A DNA stretch of 50,162 nt. Source: an uncultured Woeseiaceae bacterium (GTDB lineage: Bacteria > Pseudomonadota > Gammaproteobacteria > Steroidobacterales > Woeseiaceae). Each line of letters begins with the position of its first letter. Position 1 is the stretch's first letter. A model generated the notes under the pieces. The model searched no databases. It saw only the letters and a list, made by a program, of their open reading frames with translations, and had not been told where the DNA came from. Location of the stretch: the NCBI GenBank assembly GCA_902510755.1, contig CABXCS010000005.1, forward strand, positions 1 through 50,162, written 5' to 3'. Position numbers and translations under genes: made by a program. This document shows positions 37,261-45,151 of the stretch, piece after piece.

Positions 37261-38006
37261 TCACCTGATAATAACGAGCCAGCATTTGGTACTTTCGCCT
37301 CCAGCCCAAGCTTTTTCAGAATGCAGTAAGTAGTACATACAGCAGCTGAAACAACTGGTATCCCGATCTCATCCTCGATAGTTTTAATAACAGGAAGAGA
37401 GGGCATTTGAACACACGCGGAAACAATTAGGGCATCAGCGCCATCGAGATTAAGGTTTAGCGCATGCTCTCTCAGATTCCTGGGGTCTTGTGCCGCTACT
37501 TCAAGATTATTTGGTATCTCCAGTGTATGCCAGTCGAGGACTTTGAAACCTTCATTTTCAATATATGAAACAACCATCTTTGCTAAAGGCTTCATATAAG
37601 GCGACAAAAGAGTCACATTTTTTACTCTAAGAGCCGTCAAACCATCAATTAGTGATCCTGCGCTGGTAACTATAGGTGCGCTGGCATTATTTTCAGAAGT
37701 TCGTTTACCGAGACGTTTTTCAGATTCCCTATGATATCCCTTGCCCATACTCATAATAGCAACCAAACAAGCATAGCCAATGATATCAACATCAGCATCT
37801 GACAATTCATCAGCACATCGATCTGATTCAGAATCCATCTTTTTTAATTCTGATTCAGTAACACTTTTCATCCTCATTCGACTTGAATGAAATGTGAAGC
37901 GCTCTGGAAAAATAGACTCACGCGCCCTCAACATTGCTGGAATCTCTGTTTCCATGGTGATGTTTGAGCTAGGAACAATCTGACCTATTCTAAATAATTC
38001 TTTCAT
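37254..38006 (-). CDS. maiA: Maleate cis-trans isomerase
   Basis: This enzyme isomerises maleate to fumarate without a cofactor and belongs to the Asp/Glu racemase superfamily. The start RIGQIVPSSNITMETEIPAM and the block HSSRMRMKSVTE are hallmarks of maleate isomerase (also called NicE in nicotinate degradation). The two catalytic cysteines are Cys80 (YACLVAIMS) and Cys198 (SACVQMPSLP). Length is 250 residues, as in the family. It is the last gene of a six-gene run, 19 bases after an FAA-hydrolase gene, where it would finish a ring-cleavage pathway. Confidence 0.93.
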   Translation of the reverse strand: MKELFRIGQIVPSSNITMETEIPAMLRARESIFPERFTFHSSRMRMKSVTESELKKMDSESDRCADELSDADVDIIGYACLVAIMSMGKGYHRESEKRLGKRTSENNASAPIVTSAGSLIDGLTALRVKNVTLLSPYMKPLAKMVVSYIENEGFKVLDWHTLEIPNNLEVAAQDPRNLREHALNLNLDGADALIVSACVQMPSLPVIKTIEDEIGIPVVSAAVCTTYCILKKLGLEAKVPNAGSLLSGDY

Positions 38007-38025
38007 TGTAATTTATCTAGATACC

Positions 38026-38934
38026 TTAAACTGCAATCACTGAATTGCGAATTTTGCCAATACCTTCGATACTGGTTTCCAGAACATCGCCTGGCCACAT
38101 AAACTCCTGAGGATCTCTTCCTGCACCAACACCTGCCGGTGTCCCAGTTGCAATTATATCACCTGGCTCAAGAAGTAATCCCTGACTAATATCTTCAATT
38201 AAATCATTAATGTTGAAAAGCATATACTTTGTACTAGAGTTCTGCTTTTCAATACCATTAACATGACATTGAATATTAAGATTATGTGGATCCTTAATTT
38301 CATCTGCGGTCACTATACAAGGACCCATAGGAGCAAAAGAATATTGTGACTTTGATACAACCCATTGACCTGCTCGTCTACAATCACGAGCACTAATATC
38401 ATTAATTACCGTATACCCAAAGACATAATTAAGCGCTTCATCTTTATTAACACGATGGCATTTTTTACCAATAATTACAGCTAATTCCGCCTCCCAGTCC
38501 AATTGCTGAGTGATATTTTTATTATGACAAATTGAATCACCATCACCTATCACAGCAGTTGGTAGTTTTGTGAATATTACAGGTTCTTGTGGTAATTCCG
38601 ACGAGGTATCAAGTGAGCGAGCTGCTTCTGCAACATGCTCAGTATAATTCAATCCAATTCCAAATATATTCTTTCTAGGACGAGGAATTGGTGCCAATAA
38701 CTCAGCATTCGTTGCTGGTATTGAGGTTCCCAATAAATCCCTTGTTTCAGCCTGGTTTAGCGCTTCAGATAGAGCTGATACTGCAATTGAGCCAAGATCA
38801 ATAAAATCAAGCATGTTACTTGGAAAATCAAGGCCAACCTCAAACCCAAAATCCTCGACATCAACAATCAATTCATCCCATATTACTCCCAATCTTGAAG
38901 CCTCATCAGCCACTCGATATGTCACTAATTTCAT
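38026..38934 (-). CDS. FAA-hydrolase family enzyme, likely (fumaryl/male(am)yl)pyruvate hydrolase
   Basis: A fumarylacetoacetase-family C-C hydrolase. The metal site is Glu148 and Glu150 (DWEAELAVIIG) with Asp179 (NDISARD), and the C-terminus shows the LLEPGDIIATGTPAGVG loop. The residue range 1-80 is the smaller N-terminal domain. In the gentisate pathway such enzymes split maleylpyruvate or fumarylpyruvate to pyruvate plus maleate or fumarate. The adjacent maleate isomerase gene makes a maleate-producing hydrolysis the likelier role. It is 302 residues, 19 bases after the bicupin gene. Confidence 0.9.
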   Translation of the reverse strand: MKLVTYRVADEASRLGVIWDELIVDVEDFGFEVGLDFPSNMLDFIDLGSIAVSALSEALNQAETRDLLGTSIPATNAELLAPIPRPRKNIFGIGLNYTEHVAEAARSLDTSSELPQEPVIFTKLPTAVIGDGDSICHNKNITQQLDWEAELAVIIGKKCHRVNKDEALNYVFGYTVINDISARDCRRAGQWVVSKSQYSFAPMGPCIVTADEIKDPHNLNIQCHVNGIEKQNSSTKYMLFNINDLIEDISQGLLLEPGDIIATGTPAGVGAGRDPQEFMWPGDVLETSIEGIGKIRNSVIAV

Positions 38935-38953
38935 AATCTATAATCCTTTTAAA

Positions 38954-40096
38954 TTAACTTATTATTACTTGATAGCCATTATTATCATCTAAGGGCTCTT
39001 CAATATAAAGATTCAAAGCCTCCATTACAGGGAAATCATTAAATGAATACAAGAATGCCTCTTCATTCTTGCTGGTATTGACATGCTCATGCCAGACCCA
39101 GGATGGGATGCAGAATATGTCATGCTCTTGCCAATCATATCTTTGACCACCAATTATGCTATAACCTTTTCCACCAGCACAGTTATACATAACATTCCCA
39201 GTATGACGATGAGCTTTTGTATGTTGATTTGGCCTCAACATTTGCATATGTGCCCCCATGGTTTTCATCGCCCAACCACCATCAATAGGATTAGAATAGC
39301 GAAGTATATAACCATCATAAGGGCAACCATCACCTGCTTTTTCTAAATTATATAAGGCTTTCTTTGTATCCTCCCAACGATAAACCAAAAGTGGTGAATA
39401 AGGTTTATCCCATGGCTTTCTTCCTGCTGGGATCAAACCGGGAGCACCATAACTTAATGGTGAGTCATCAATATTATACTCAGCTTTTTGCGTTTCTTCT
39501 GGGTAGACACTATAAAAATTTGTTTCCAATGAGTTCATCAATGGAATATCAAGACCATCTTGCCAGATAGATACCTTGCCATCATCAAAAACCCCATGAT
39601 CATGCCAACAGCCATTCGGAGTTAGGACATAATCATTTTTATTCAGAGTAACTTGATGCCCATCTACGACTGTATATGCACCACCGCCCTCCATAATAAA
39701 ACGCTGAGCGGATGCCGTATGTTTATGGGCAGGTGTAATCTCACCAGGTTTCATAACTTGCAAACCACTAAATAACCATCCAACGCAAGCTGTATGCTCT
39801 CTCCCAGCATCGGAATCATTCATTAATACAATTACTCGTCTTCCAGCCTCTTCAGGCTTAACTAATTCAGCTGATTGTAAAACTAAATCTCGCAATCCCC
39901 CATAACGCCACAGCGTTGGATTGTATCTAGTAATAGGCTCCCAGGGCTCTATTTCATTCGCTCTTCTCCAGAAAGCTGTTGTAGATTTTTTTTCTAATTT
40001 ATCATAAAAATCAATTAGTTCAGGATTATCCTTAACGTTAGATCTACCTCGTAATTTATCACGAGGATCAGTTATTTTAGTTTCAGTCATCCTCAT
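38954..40096 (-). CDS. Bicupin ring-cleaving dioxygenase (gentisate 1,2-dioxygenase-like)
   Basis: A two-cupin non-heme iron dioxygenase of the gentisate/salicylate/1-hydroxy-2-naphthoate group. The N-terminal cupin shows PAHKH (His124, His126) and CWHDHG (His165, His167). The C-terminal cupin shows NQHTKAHRHTG (His292-298) and WVWHEH (His336, His338), so both domains keep histidines. Such enzymes cut the ring between the carboxyl-bearing carbon and the adjacent OH- or NH2-bearing carbon. In this operon the substrate could be gentisate or 5-hydroxyanthranilate. It is 380 residues and overlaps the nitrilase gene by 14 bases. Confidence 0.88.
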   Translation of the reverse strand: MRMTETKITDPRDKLRGRSNVKDNPELIDFYDKLEKKSTTAFWRRANEIEPWEPITRYNPTLWRYGGLRDLVLQSAELVKPEEAGRRVIVLMNDSDAGREHTACVGWLFSGLQVMKPGEITPAHKHTASAQRFIMEGGGAYTVVDGHQVTLNKNDYVLTPNGCWHDHGVFDDGKVSIWQDGLDIPLMNSLETNFYSVYPEETQKAEYNIDDSPLSYGAPGLIPAGRKPWDKPYSPLLVYRWEDTKKALYNLEKAGDGCPYDGYILRYSNPIDGGWAMKTMGAHMQMLRPNQHTKAHRHTGNVMYNCAGGKGYSIIGGQRYDWQEHDIFCIPSWVWHEHVNTSKNEEAFLYSFNDFPVMEALNLYIEEPLDDNNGYQVIIS

Positions 40097-41102
40097 TCCT
40101 ACTTGTCTTCAAACTTTGATTATATGAATCTTCACTGTACACCTCATTCACAAAAGTCAATGGTGTCTGGACTGTTCGGTTGACCCTTAAATCAAATATA
40201 TCAAAGCGATTATAATGCCCCAAGATATCATGCATTTGTTTGGGCTGTATGCATCTATTAAGATCAATTTCCGCATAAACTATCCCTTCATCATCAATTA
40301 GGCCCTCGCCTACAAGATTTCCATCTGGACCTATCACCCCAGAAAAAGCACCACTCTCTCTAGTCAGTAACTCTCTTGCGTTAGGGACAAACCGCTCCAT
40401 TTCTTGAATAATCTCCTCAGAAACTGCTGAACATGAAATAATAGTGAATATTTTACCTTCAAATGAATGAGTCATACCGCGTAATTTAATTGCTTCAGCC
40501 ATATTATAATCACTTGGTGCTGTTGGCAGGCCAATATAATTAGCGACATGCACTTGTTCACCCTGAGCCATCAGAGTAAAGCGTGCTAATGGATTTGTAT
40601 TTTCTCCACAGGCTAGTGTTCCAAGTACACCAATCTCAGTATCATGCACTGTTAATGTTGAGCCATCGCCCCCACTCCATGTTAATTTTTCTGCCCACGT
40701 TGGAACTAATTTGCGATGACAACCAAGAATCTCTCCAGTAGGACTAATTGTCAGATTTGTATTATACAAAGTTCCCAGTTTTTTTGGTCCACGCTCATTT
40801 ACACCAATTACAACAAAGCAATCGTTTAACCTAGCTGCTCGACTAAGTGCTTGAACCTCAGGCCCATCTATATCAATGCTGTTATGATAAAGTCGCTCAA
40901 AAAAAGTTGATCCCTCAGTTGGGCTCATTATCCAGCTCCAATATGGATAGGCAGGAATAAAGACTTCAGGGAAAGCTACTAAACGCGCACCATTACTGGC
41001 TACCTCTTTAATTAAGTCACATGCCTTCTTAACCGTCAATTCTGCATTCAGGTATATTGGTGACGCCTGAACCGCAGCCGCTTTAAAAATTGGTAAAGAC
41101 AT
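40083..41102 (-). CDS. Nitrilase-superfamily carbon-nitrogen hydrolase
   Basis: A carbon-nitrogen hydrolase with the Glu-Lys-Cys triad: Glu46 (FPEVFIPAYPYW), Lys131 (CHRKLVPT) and Cys165 (LACGENTNPLARF). The CGENTNPL context and 339-residue length place it with true nitrilases rather than omega-amidases. Family members hydrolyse nitriles to acids, and some act on amides or formamides. Here it lies between kynureninase and the bicupin gene, where an amide hydrolysis (maleamate or N-formylkynurenine) would be useful; this is inference. It is 41 bases after kynU and overlaps the bicupin gene by 14 bases. Confidence 0.9.
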   Translation of the reverse strand: MSLPIFKAAAVQASPIYLNAELTVKKACDLIKEVASNGARLVAFPEVFIPAYPYWSWIMSPTEGSTFFERLYHNSIDIDGPEVQALSRAARLNDCFVVIGVNERGPKKLGTLYNTNLTISPTGEILGCHRKLVPTWAEKLTWSGGDGSTLTVHDTEIGVLGTLACGENTNPLARFTLMAQGEQVHVANYIGLPTAPSDYNMAEAIKLRGMTHSFEGKIFTIISCSAVSEEIIQEMERFVPNARELLTRESGAFSGVIGPDGNLVGEGLIDDEGIVYAEIDLNRCIQPKQMHDILGHYNRFDIFDLRVNRTVQTPLTFVNEVYSEDSYNQSLKTSRNEDD

Positions 41103-41143
41103 AATAATTTATCCTATTAGCTTAATTAAAAAGCCACTTCAAA

Positions 41144-42412
41144 TCATGTGTACAAAGCAATGGTCTCTTCCTTCTCTTCCCAGTTTGTAGATTCAGTAAC
41201 ATCAGCAATGAGCTCAACCGCATCATAAAGATCTTGATACCGCATATATAGCGGTGTTATTCCAAATCGAATGATATCTGGGGAGCGAAAATCACATACC
41301 AAGCCATTCTCAACCAGAGCTCGACTTAAAGCGAACCCATGCAGATGCCTAAATGAGACATGACCGCCCCTTTTCTCATCGTCCAATGGACTTGCAAGTT
41401 CAAATTCTTTAGATTTAAACTTATCCCTCATTAACTCTATGAATATCGCACCAAGCTTTTTTGCCTTCTTCCTTAATAGCTTGATATCAGCTTTCAATGA
41501 TATATCTACCCCACATTCTAAAGCAATCAATCCTAATAAGGGTGGAGTACCACACATAAAACGATTGATATTTTTTGCGGGCTCATACTGCAGATTAAAA
41601 GCAAAAGGATTCGCATGACCAAACCAACCAGATAAAATAGGGTCAATCAGAGATTGATGACGTTTTGCAGTATATATAAATGCGGGTGCACCAGGACCCC
41701 CATTCAGAAATTTATAACCACAACCCACCGCGAAATCAACATTACAACCATTCAAATCCACCGGAATCGAACCCACACTATGACTCAGATCCCAAATCAC
41801 TAGAATTCCTCTTTGATGTGCTTGCCTAGTAATTTCTCTCATATCTGAAATTTCACCTGTCTTGTAATTTACCTCTGTCAATAATAGAGCTGCCACCGAT
41901 TCATCAAGTGATTCAATTAAGCTTGAAGATGGAACTATTTTTGGGGTAATTTTTGATGGTGCAAAAGTCTCAAGGCCTTGCATCATATATATATCAGTAG
42001 GAAAATTTTCCTCTACAGTCAATATAATCTTGCGCTCATGGTTGACTTGAAGTGCAGCAACTATGGCTTTAAATATATTTATAGAGGTAGAATCAGTGGC
42101 AATGACCTCCCCATTACCTGCACCTATCAATTTAGCGATCTTATTCCCAATTCTTTGTGGTGAAATACCCCAATCATGATTGATCCATGATCTTATTCCA
42201 CCCTGACCCCATTCAGAAGAAATTACGCTACTCATTTTTTTTTGTGTTATTTGAGGAGCTAATCCCAATGAATTACCATCAAAATATAAAGTATTGTCTG
42301 GGATCTGAAACTCTTCCCTGAATGATTTCAAAGCATCATTCTTATCCAAATCAAGCAGTGTATTTTTATCAATCATATATGCTTTTATACCATTGATTTT
42401 TACAACGGACAC
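41144..42412 (-). CDS. kynU: Kynureninase
   Basis: KynU is a PLP enzyme that cleaves kynurenine to anthranilate and alanine, or 3-hydroxykynurenine to 3-hydroxyanthranilate. The family start LYFDGNSLGLAPQ, the PLP-binding Asp/His region WDLSHSVGSIPVDLNG, and the Schiff-base Lys in CGYKFLNGGPGAPAF are clear; the last has the family sequence around the Lys. A GTG at 42412 overlaps the kynA stop region by 13 bases, but the family-like start MIDKNTLLDLD would be the ATG at 42376 (410 residues). Neither has a strong ribosome site. It is second in the operon. Confidence 0.95.
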   Translation of the reverse strand: MSVVKINGIKAYMIDKNTLLDLDKNDALKSFREEFQIPDNTLYFDGNSLGLAPQITQKKMSSVISSEWGQGGIRSWINHDWGISPQRIGNKIAKLIGAGNGEVIATDSTSINIFKAIVAALQVNHERKIILTVEENFPTDIYMMQGLETFAPSKITPKIVPSSSLIESLDESVAALLLTEVNYKTGEISDMREITRQAHQRGILVIWDLSHSVGSIPVDLNGCNVDFAVGCGYKFLNGGPGAPAFIYTAKRHQSLIDPILSGWFGHANPFAFNLQYEPAKNINRFMCGTPPLLGLIALECGVDISLKADIKLLRKKAKKLGAIFIELMRDKFKSKEFELASPLDDEKRGGHVSFRHLHGFALSRALVENGLVCDFRSPDIIRFGITPLYMRYQDLYDAVELIADVTESTNWEEKEETIALYT

Positions 42413-43305
42413 TCATTGAAATTCTCTTGTCTTTCAGCGCTCAATTTTGTTCGCATCGACCATAATTCAGGAAAGAAGCTTATATTTAGAGCCTTCCTTA
42501 AATACTCAACACCAGACGAACCAGCTGTACCAGGACTATGACCAATTACTCGAGAAACTGTTTTCATATGCTTAAACCTCCATTCCTGGAAATAATATTC
42601 AAGCGAAGTAATCCGCTCGGCTAACATGTATAACTCCCAATACTTCTCAGTATCCTCATAAATTATCTTCCATGCTCTCTCAATCTCAGGAGATGCTTGG
42701 TATTTTTTTGACCAATCTCTTTTCAAAGCTGCCGAAGGTATTTCGAATCCTTTTTTAGCTAATAATCGCAACGCCTCATCATATAATGATGGTTCATTGA
42801 GGATTTTTGTTAATGCATTATGTATTTCTTTTTCATTTTGATGAACTGCAATTAAATCTTTGTTTTTATTTCCCAGCATAAACTCGAGTTCCCGATATTG
42901 GTGTGATTGGAACCCAGAAGCTTTTCTCAAATAACCTCTAAATGTTAGAAAGTCATGCGGCGTTAATGTTGCTAAAATTTCCCATGATTGAATCATATGC
43001 CTTTGTATTGAGGCGATCCTATCAAATGTTTTAAATGACCTTGATAATTGATCATCTTGAATGCATTTAATAGCTATTCTTAATTCATGTAAGCAAAGCT
43101 TTATCCATAACTCCATGGTCTGGTGCACGACAATAAATAAAGTTTCATCTGGCTCACCTGAAACACCAACTTGAGATGAGAGTAAACGCTTTGTTTGCAG
43201 GTGAGAGTTATAGGTTAATTCGGTATCCCATTCTATTTTTTCACCGTCAATCTCAGTGCTGAAAGTTTCGATACCATCAATCTTTGAGCTTTTGATTTCT
43301 GCCAT
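42400..43305 (-). CDS. kynA: Tryptophan 2,3-dioxygenase
   Basis: KynA is a heme enzyme that opens the indole ring of tryptophan to give N-formylkynurenine. Substrate-binding His61 (FIVVHQTMELWIK), the FRG region with Arg123 (FRGYLRKASGFQSHQYRELEF), and the proximal heme ligand His246 (WRFKHMKTV) are present, followed by GHSPGTAGSSG. It is 301 residues. AGGGAGAG eight bases before the ATG is the strongest ribosome site of the operon. It is the first gene; the 127-base region upstream is shared with the divergent sulfatase and holds two inverted repeats. Confidence 0.97.
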   Translation of the reverse strand: MAEIKSSKIDGIETFSTEIDGEKIEWDTELTYNSHLQTKRLLSSQVGVSGEPDETLFIVVHQTMELWIKLCLHELRIAIKCIQDDQLSRSFKTFDRIASIQRHMIQSWEILATLTPHDFLTFRGYLRKASGFQSHQYRELEFMLGNKNKDLIAVHQNEKEIHNALTKILNEPSLYDEALRLLAKKGFEIPSAALKRDWSKKYQASPEIERAWKIIYEDTEKYWELYMLAERITSLEYYFQEWRFKHMKTVSRVIGHSPGTAGSSGVEYLRKALNISFFPELWSMRTKLSAERQENFNECPL

Positions 43306-43322
43306 TTAAAGGCTCTCCCTTA

Positions 43323-43345
43323 ATATTCAAGTAATAATTGAATAT
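43323..43345. promoter_or_regulatory. Inverted repeat operator candidate before kynA
   Basis: ATATTCAA and TTGAATAT, perfect 8-base arms seven bases apart, lie 18-40 bases before the kynA start, immediately upstream of the ribosome site. This size and spacing suit a dimeric transcription factor acting as a repressor at or just after the transcription start. No regulator gene is linked in the window. Confidence 0.5.
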
Positions 43346-43368
43346 AGATCACGTAAAATAATAAATTT

Positions 43369-43384
43369 TGTTAAAATGCTAACA
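43369..43384. promoter_or_regulatory. Second palindrome in the kynA-sulfatase divergent region
   Basis: TGTTA-AAATGC-TAACA is a 16-base palindromic element with perfect 5-base arms, 64-79 bases before kynA and about 50 bases before the sulfatase start. Its position is suitable for an activator of kynA or a regulator of both genes. Short arms in an AT-rich region make chance possible. Confidence 0.35.
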
Positions 43385-43432
43385 GTTTGCTATTTTTATT
43401 GTCAGTAATTTATTAATAAATAATAATAAAAT

Positions 43433-45145
43433 ATGATCTCTATCATTTACATCCTCAGGTATATCCTAACTATTTCAATTGTTTTTATATTTCTATTTAA
43501 GAATATATGTGCCACTGAGATAGATAGAAACCAGACTAAACCCAACATTTTATTAATTGTTGCTGACGACCTAGGTTGGTCTGATTTGGGCTCATTTGGT
43601 GGAGAGATAACCACACCAAACCTTGATACTCTAGCGTATTCTGGAATCCGATTAACAAATTTCCATACCGCACCAACCTGCTCTCCAACTAGATCAATGC
43701 TTCTAACTGGCACAGATAGTCATCTTGCTGGTTTAGGTAATATGGAAGAAGAGTTGGGGCCAAATCAAATTGGCGAAAAGGGTTATGAGGGATATCTTAA
43801 TAATGATGTTGTTACGTTTGCAACATTATTAAAAGACTCTGGATACAGAACTATGATGGCTGGAAAATGGCACCTTGGTGCTAGTTTAGAGAAAGGGCCA
43901 GAATCTCGTGGATTTCAGGATGTTTTTGTCATTGCTAATGGCATCAGTAATCACTTCAAGCAGGAGAGAATTGTTGGTTTTGAAATTAACGTTATCACAA
44001 AAGCGCCTTATCGCGAGCACGGTAAATCAATTGACTTAAAAGAACCCTTCTACTCATCTGAGCTATATACAGATAAACTCATTTCTTATATAAAAAATCA
44101 CCAGCTTCGTGAAGATATCAATCAACCATTTTTTGCTTATGCGGCATACTCCGCTCCACATTGGCCACTTCAAGCACCTGATAAATTTATTGAAAAATAC
44201 AAAGGTAAGTATGATTCTGGTTACGGAGAAATAAGAAGGTTAAGACTAGAAAAATTAAATAAATTGGGGTTAATTAATATCCCTAAAGCACCTATATCTG
44301 AACTCTGGCCGCAATGGAATGAGCTTGATCTTAAGACACAAAATAAAGAAGCAAAGAGGATGGAAGTATATGCCGGTATGGTTGAGGCATTAGATTACCA
44401 TATTGGGAGAATGATCACTTATTTGAAAGATGCGAATCTATTTGATAATACTATCATCATATTCATGTCTGATAATGGAGCTGAGGGAAATGATCCAAGT
44501 GTAATTTTGGAGAATGCTTCTTGGATACCAGCAAACTTTGATAACAGTATTAAAAACATGGGGAGATCAAATTCACATATCTCCTATGGTCCGAAATGGG
44601 CAGAGGTAAGCTCAACTCCATTTAAGGGTTTTAAGGGATTCCCATCAGAAGGTGGCCTTTTATCACCTGCCATAATTTCATATAAAGAGTTCAAAGGTGA
44701 TTCAGTTATAAGGCAATTCGCCTCAGTAATGGATATTGCTCCGACTATTTTAGATATAGCAAACGTTGAACATCCACAAAATAAATATAGTGGAAGAAAT
44801 ATTCATCCAATTAAAGGGCAATCAATATTACCGATGTTAATTAATGACAATAAACCTGAACTCTCAAACAACCGAATAACTGGATGGGAATTATTTAACC
44901 GGAGAGCGGTTAGAGCTGGCTCTTGGAAAATTACCTGGATTGAAAAACCATACGGTAAAGGTCGGTGGGTTCTTTATGATCTCGAAAATGATCCGCTCGA
45001 AGAGTACGATTTAGCAACCACAAATCCAGCAAAGTTAAAAGAAATGATAGCTCTATGGGATGAATACGAAAAAGAAAATGGTGTCATTATAGATCAGGAT
45101 TTAAATCTGGGTTATTCAGGAAAGAATTTTCATTTTAAGCATTAA
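43433..45145 (+). CDS. Exported arylsulfatase (type I, formylglycine)
   Basis: A sulfatase of the alkaline-phosphatase superfamily, likely hydrolysing sulfate esters in the periplasm. A signal segment covers residues 1-28. The calcium site begins PNILLIVADDLGWSD (Asp45, Asp46). The catalytic signature CSPTR is at 83-87, so Cys83 should be converted to formylglycine, and GKWHLG is at 144-149. IIIFMSDNGAEGND holds the other metal ligands. At 570 residues it resembles the Pseudomonas AtsA group. The activating enzyme (FGE) is not in the window. It is divergent from kynA and ends six bases from a convergent gene. Confidence 0.93.
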   Translation: MISIIYILRYILTISIVFIFLFKNICATEIDRNQTKPNILLIVADDLGWSDLGSFGGEITTPNLDTLAYSGIRLTNFHTAPTCSPTRSMLLTGTDSHLAGLGNMEEELGPNQIGEKGYEGYLNNDVVTFATLLKDSGYRTMMAGKWHLGASLEKGPESRGFQDVFVIANGISNHFKQERIVGFEINVITKAPYREHGKSIDLKEPFYSSELYTDKLISYIKNHQLREDINQPFFAYAAYSAPHWPLQAPDKFIEKYKGKYDSGYGEIRRLRLEKLNKLGLINIPKAPISELWPQWNELDLKTQNKEAKRMEVYAGMVEALDYHIGRMITYLKDANLFDNTIIIFMSDNGAEGNDPSVILENASWIPANFDNSIKNMGRSNSHISYGPKWAEVSSTPFKGFKGFPSEGGLLSPAIISYKEFKGDSVIRQFASVMDIAPTILDIANVEHPQNKYSGRNIHPIKGQSILPMLINDNKPELSNNRITGWELFNRRAVRAGSWKITWIEKPYGKGRWVLYDLENDPLEEYDLATTNPAKLKEMIALWDEYEKENGVIIDQDLNLGYSGKNFHFKH

Positions 45146-45151
45146 TCTTAT

